DNA of 64,000 nucleotides from Artocarpus heterophyllus (Eukaryota > Streptophyta > Magnoliopsida > Rosales > Moraceae), in contig CM046351.1 in assembly GCA_025403435.1 (NCBI GenBank), positions 1,931,493 through 1,995,492 on the forward strand, read 5' to 3'. The position numbers were made by a program, and so were the translations under genes. Below are positions 61,402 through 64,000 of the stretch, one piece after another; within the stretch, counting starts at the first letter, position 1, and each line of letters begins with the position of its first letter. A model generated the notes under the pieces. That model worked only from the letters and a program-made list of their open reading frames with translations, was not told the DNA's origin and made no database searches.

Positions 61402-62280
61402 GCCTTCTGTCGAGCAAACCCTGCCTCGAACATTGGAGAGCCCTTGTCTATTGACCTAATCTTCTTTTTCCTCTGAAGCATCCCTCCTCTTGCAGGTGTG
61501 TCCGCCCGGGCAGAGGCGAATCCAAGGAGAGGTCAGACCGTGTGCAGCCGCACGTGGTGTTGATCCGACGCCAAATCACGGTAAGCATCAACAAATATAT
61601 TAGTATTTATATTAATATTAACATTAAATAAAAATATTGGTATAAAAAATATTGAGCATATTTAGTTATATTTTATATTTATAATTATTATAATAGTATT
61701 TATATAATTTTATATTGATATTACTATGAATATTAATATTGTACTATTCATATTGATGTTATATTATTATGTTTTTATTATTAATACTATTATTATTCTT
61801 ATTATTAAATTATAATTTTATATTGATATAATATTTATATCTATATCATATATTAATATTAATTTATAATAATAGTACAAAATTATTTTATTTTATTTTA
61901 TGATTATAGTATTAATATATATTATATTTAGATATTGTATATGTAATATATTATATATTTTTATTATTATTGTTAATGCTATTATTATCAAATTATTATT
62001 TTATATTGATATAATTTATATATATATATTGTACAGAAATATTAATTTATAATAATAATAATATATTATTATTGTTATTATTATTATATTATTTAATAAT
62101 AATATAATTATCATCATCATCATAGAAAAAAAAAGTGAGATTTCCATAGGAATGAGTTTCTCAGGAATCCAAAACTCAGATTACTGCATACCAAACATGA
62201 AAATCTGTAAGATTCTCATTCTTACCTTAGGATTACTGCATACTAAATGCCCCCTTAGTGTACACGAGGTAACTATCTAG

Positions 62281-63238
62281 TTATGGAGTTTTCCTATCCG
62301 AAATAACATCAGCATTATTTTTCTTTTGCGACCCAAAACCATCTATGGACAGAGACTGATAAGACACATCATGGGAAGGCAATATACTGCTCCACATTCC
62401 TTGAACAATGATATTGAACACACTAGGGGTGAACGGCGGACGGTTTGATGGTTTTTGGGCGAATGCGGTGCGATTTTTTTAGATGGCGGGTTAGTGATTA
62501 ACCAACCCGCAAACCGCCCACCACATGGCGGGTGGTTTCGGTTTGGTTTTAGGTGGTTGCGAGCGGGTGCGGGCGGGTTGAGGCGGTTTAGACTTATGCT
62601 ATTGCCCAATGTAAGTTTTTGGACTTTTTTTTAGAAAGTGAAGAAAATTTGTAGAAAATATAAGATGATAATACATAAAGCATTCCCAACAAGTTTGATG
62701 CTTAAAGACAGTGACCATATTCAAAAGTACAAATTAAAAAATATAATCATTCACTGCAACAAGAAACATCAACTACAGATGAAATGATGAACAAAGTCAA
62801 GAGTCCATAAAGATTAAAGCCTATTCACTGGGTTCGAAAATAATAGAATGCTGCAAATGAAATGATGAACAAAGTCAAGTGTTCTTTTTCTTTTAGGGCT
62901 TTCTCTACTAACTTGATTTGAATTTTGATCACTTCACAAAATAATGGGAGAATTTTCAGTTTCAAATATGTCAAGAGGCAGCCGAGCCCGTGCTTGGAGT
63001 GTTGGATTGTTCAATCATCTCTAAAATAAGAACAAAATCAAATCAATGATAAGTTTTTTTAAAAAAATATATAAGCGGACGGGTGCGGGTTAAACCCGCC
63101 CTCAAAAACTTAAAACCAAACCCGCCCACCAGTGGGTTGCTAACGTAAACCCGCTTTTTTCAATATGGGCAGGCGCGGGCGCAGGTGGTTGGCGGGTGCA
63201 GGGCGGTTTTTGTACAGCCCTAGAACACACCTTTGCAG
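62281..63238 (-). pseudogene. Possible 3'-terminal exon of an unrecognised gene, split by a hAT MITE
   Basis: With the MITE and one copy of its duplication removed, the minus strand has a TGTAG acceptor-like border at 63239. About 50 open codons follow and stop at TAA 62281; the readable part includes SSILPSHDVSYQSLSIDGFG. I do not recognise the protein. The open frame could be chance. The stretch 63239-63469 upstream is also open on the minus strand in another frame. Confidence 0.25.
62424..63222. mobile_element. hAT MITE, 799 bp
   Basis: The ends TAGGGGTGAAC and GTACAGCCCTA are the imperfect inverted repeats typical of hAT elements. They are flanked by a perfect 8-bp duplication, GAACACAC (62416-62423, 63223-63230). 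Sub-terminal regions are rich in GCGGGT/ACCCGC motifs in opposite orientation. It has no transposase. Confidence 0.88.
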
Positions 63239-63689
63239 CTACAGAGCAGGTGCAAAAATGAATGCATAGAGGGACAAGACAACTCGACTAGCCATTAAAG
63301 TGATGACAACAAGCTCTTCAAGCACTCGGCTGGTGTTCATCAGAGTGGCTTGATATTTCAACATTAGCCAAATATTTCCAGACAAAGAGAATCGTGACTT
63401 GAAATACAACAGTGTTAAATACAAGAAGGCAATTATACAAATTCGACCATTTAATCTATACACACACATACAAGTTACTCATACAACTATAGGCTGCACT
63501 TACAAACCATGTGGTCGTGGAGCACCTAAAACGTAATGACGTGAACGACCGTTAACATATCCAATTAAGAGGAATATACCACATTTTTCACAAAGAAATG
63601 ACCCATGATCATTTACTTGAATTATAAATCCAACAAACTTCAATATAGCATATTAAATAAAACATATTACTTAGTTATACGTAGAGATA
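63239..63689. other. Unassigned sequence right of the hAT MITE
   Basis: On the minus strand an ORF of 76 codons spans 63469-63239, with no recognised domain. It may be exon or intron of the same unidentified gene as 62281-63238. Confidence 0.25.
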
Positions 63690-64000
63690 CAACAATAGGC
63701 CAGAAAACGTGGGCCGGCCCGGGCTTGTCATGTTATAGTGATGGGCCGGGTCGTGATGGGCCGGGCCATCACTATTCAAGGCATGACCTGACCCATAAAT
63801 ATTGTTGGGTTGGGTTGAGCCAGGCCAACATATATTGACCCATGGGCCAGTCCGGTACAACCTATGGAAAATCATGGGCCAAGCCGGACCGGCCTATCTC
63901 GGCCCACAATAGGCCAGCCCCTTGAAGGCCCATTGGGCCCAATTATATATATATATATATATACATATATTTTTTCATGTTCATTCACAGGTGAACATAG
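63690..64000. repeat. GGGCC-rich transposon-like repeat at the window edge
   Basis: Repeated GGGCCGG, CATGGGCC and CGGCCC motifs in both orientations resemble the sub-terminal part of plant hAT-like elements. An (AT)n microsatellite lies at 63943-63963. The right border is outside the window. Confidence 0.4.

Larger units (their letters stand above)
54832..61593. mobile_element. Palindromic retroelement: two inverted LTR-gag arms with a 34-bp spacer
   Basis: The left end is TGTTGATGCTTACCG and the right end its inverse, CGGTAAGCATCAACA. Both are flanked by AATAT (54827-54831 and 61594-61598). The left arm (54832-57163, 2332 bp) reappears inverted at 57198-61593, about 2357 bp once the inserted solo LTR is subtracted. 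Each arm reads outward to inward as an LTR-like promoter region with TATA boxes (for example near 55692) followed by a gag-like frame. A normal LTR element has direct, not inverted, end repeats. Confidence 0.8.
54322..62256. mobile_element. TIR element (PIF/Harbinger- or hAT-like) containing a nested palindromic retroelement
   Basis: Ends are GGGGGGCGTTTGGTATGCAA on the left and, reverse-complemented, GGGGGCATTTAGTATGCAG on the right, both followed by related TAATC...AGGAATC sequence. Without the insertion it would be about 1.2 kb of extremely AT-rich DNA made mostly of TAATAT strings. No transposase is seen. The flanking duplication is unclear. Confidence 0.6.

Noticed and set aside
62343..62609. 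88-codon minus-strand ORF
   Set aside because: Runs across the border of the hAT MITE at 62424 and is mostly transposon end sequence.

Overview
This is plant nuclear DNA, most likely from a woody or herbaceous eudicot. It carries spliced MLO-type genes with about 15 exons, a plant-type polyubiquitin gene, long AT-rich intergenic DNA, and deeply nested LTR retrotransposons and MITEs. I cannot name the species from the sequence.

Layout. An MLO-like gene runs leftward from 4776 to 604, and its last exon is not seen before the window edge. Just upstream of it lies a foldback CACTA MITE (5321-5848). From 9704 to 28038 there is a complete Ty3/gypsy-type element on the minus strand, flanked by a 5-bp duplication (AATTT). 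Its gag-pol frame is continuous but broken by seven in-frame stops. Its right-hand LTR is split by a second, much younger LTR element (17170-26453, duplication GAAAT). That element has no gag or pol. It carries two intact minus-strand ORFs: an intronless LOG-type protein (cytokinin-activating phosphoribohydrolase family) and a small basic Cys4 protein. The small protein resembles the nucleic-acid-binding proteins of carlavirus/vitivirus-type RNA viruses. This cargo-carrying retroelement is the most unusual object in the window.

From 28 to 38 kb the sequence is repeats: two long solo-LTR-like elements of one family in opposite orientation, a hAT-like MITE, and a tandem duplication of the DNA upstream of the next gene. 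A second, apparently complete MLO gene runs rightward from 38088 to 44045 (15 exons, 531 residues). The two MLO genes therefore face away from each other, with 33 kb of inserted repeats between them. A six-unit polyubiquitin gene follows on the minus strand (45558-46934), with a TATA-like box and a heat-shock-element-like motif upstream.

From 48 to 64 kb there are further repeats: a long-TIR foldback element, a third member of the long LTR family, and a TIR element. The TIR element has been invaded by a 6.8-kb palindromic retroelement, two inverted LTR-plus-gag arms around a 34-bp spacer with a 5-bp duplication (AATAT) outside. One arm of the palindrome has in turn been split by a 2.0-kb solo LTR (duplication GCCTT). 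Near the right edge a hAT MITE (duplication GAACACAC) interrupts what may be a coding exon.

Function. The host genes are membrane MLO proteins and the ubiquitin precursor. Everything else is mobile DNA at different stages of decay. The nesting gives relative ages: outer gypsy element older than the cargo element; TIR element older than the palindrome, which is older than the solo LTR.
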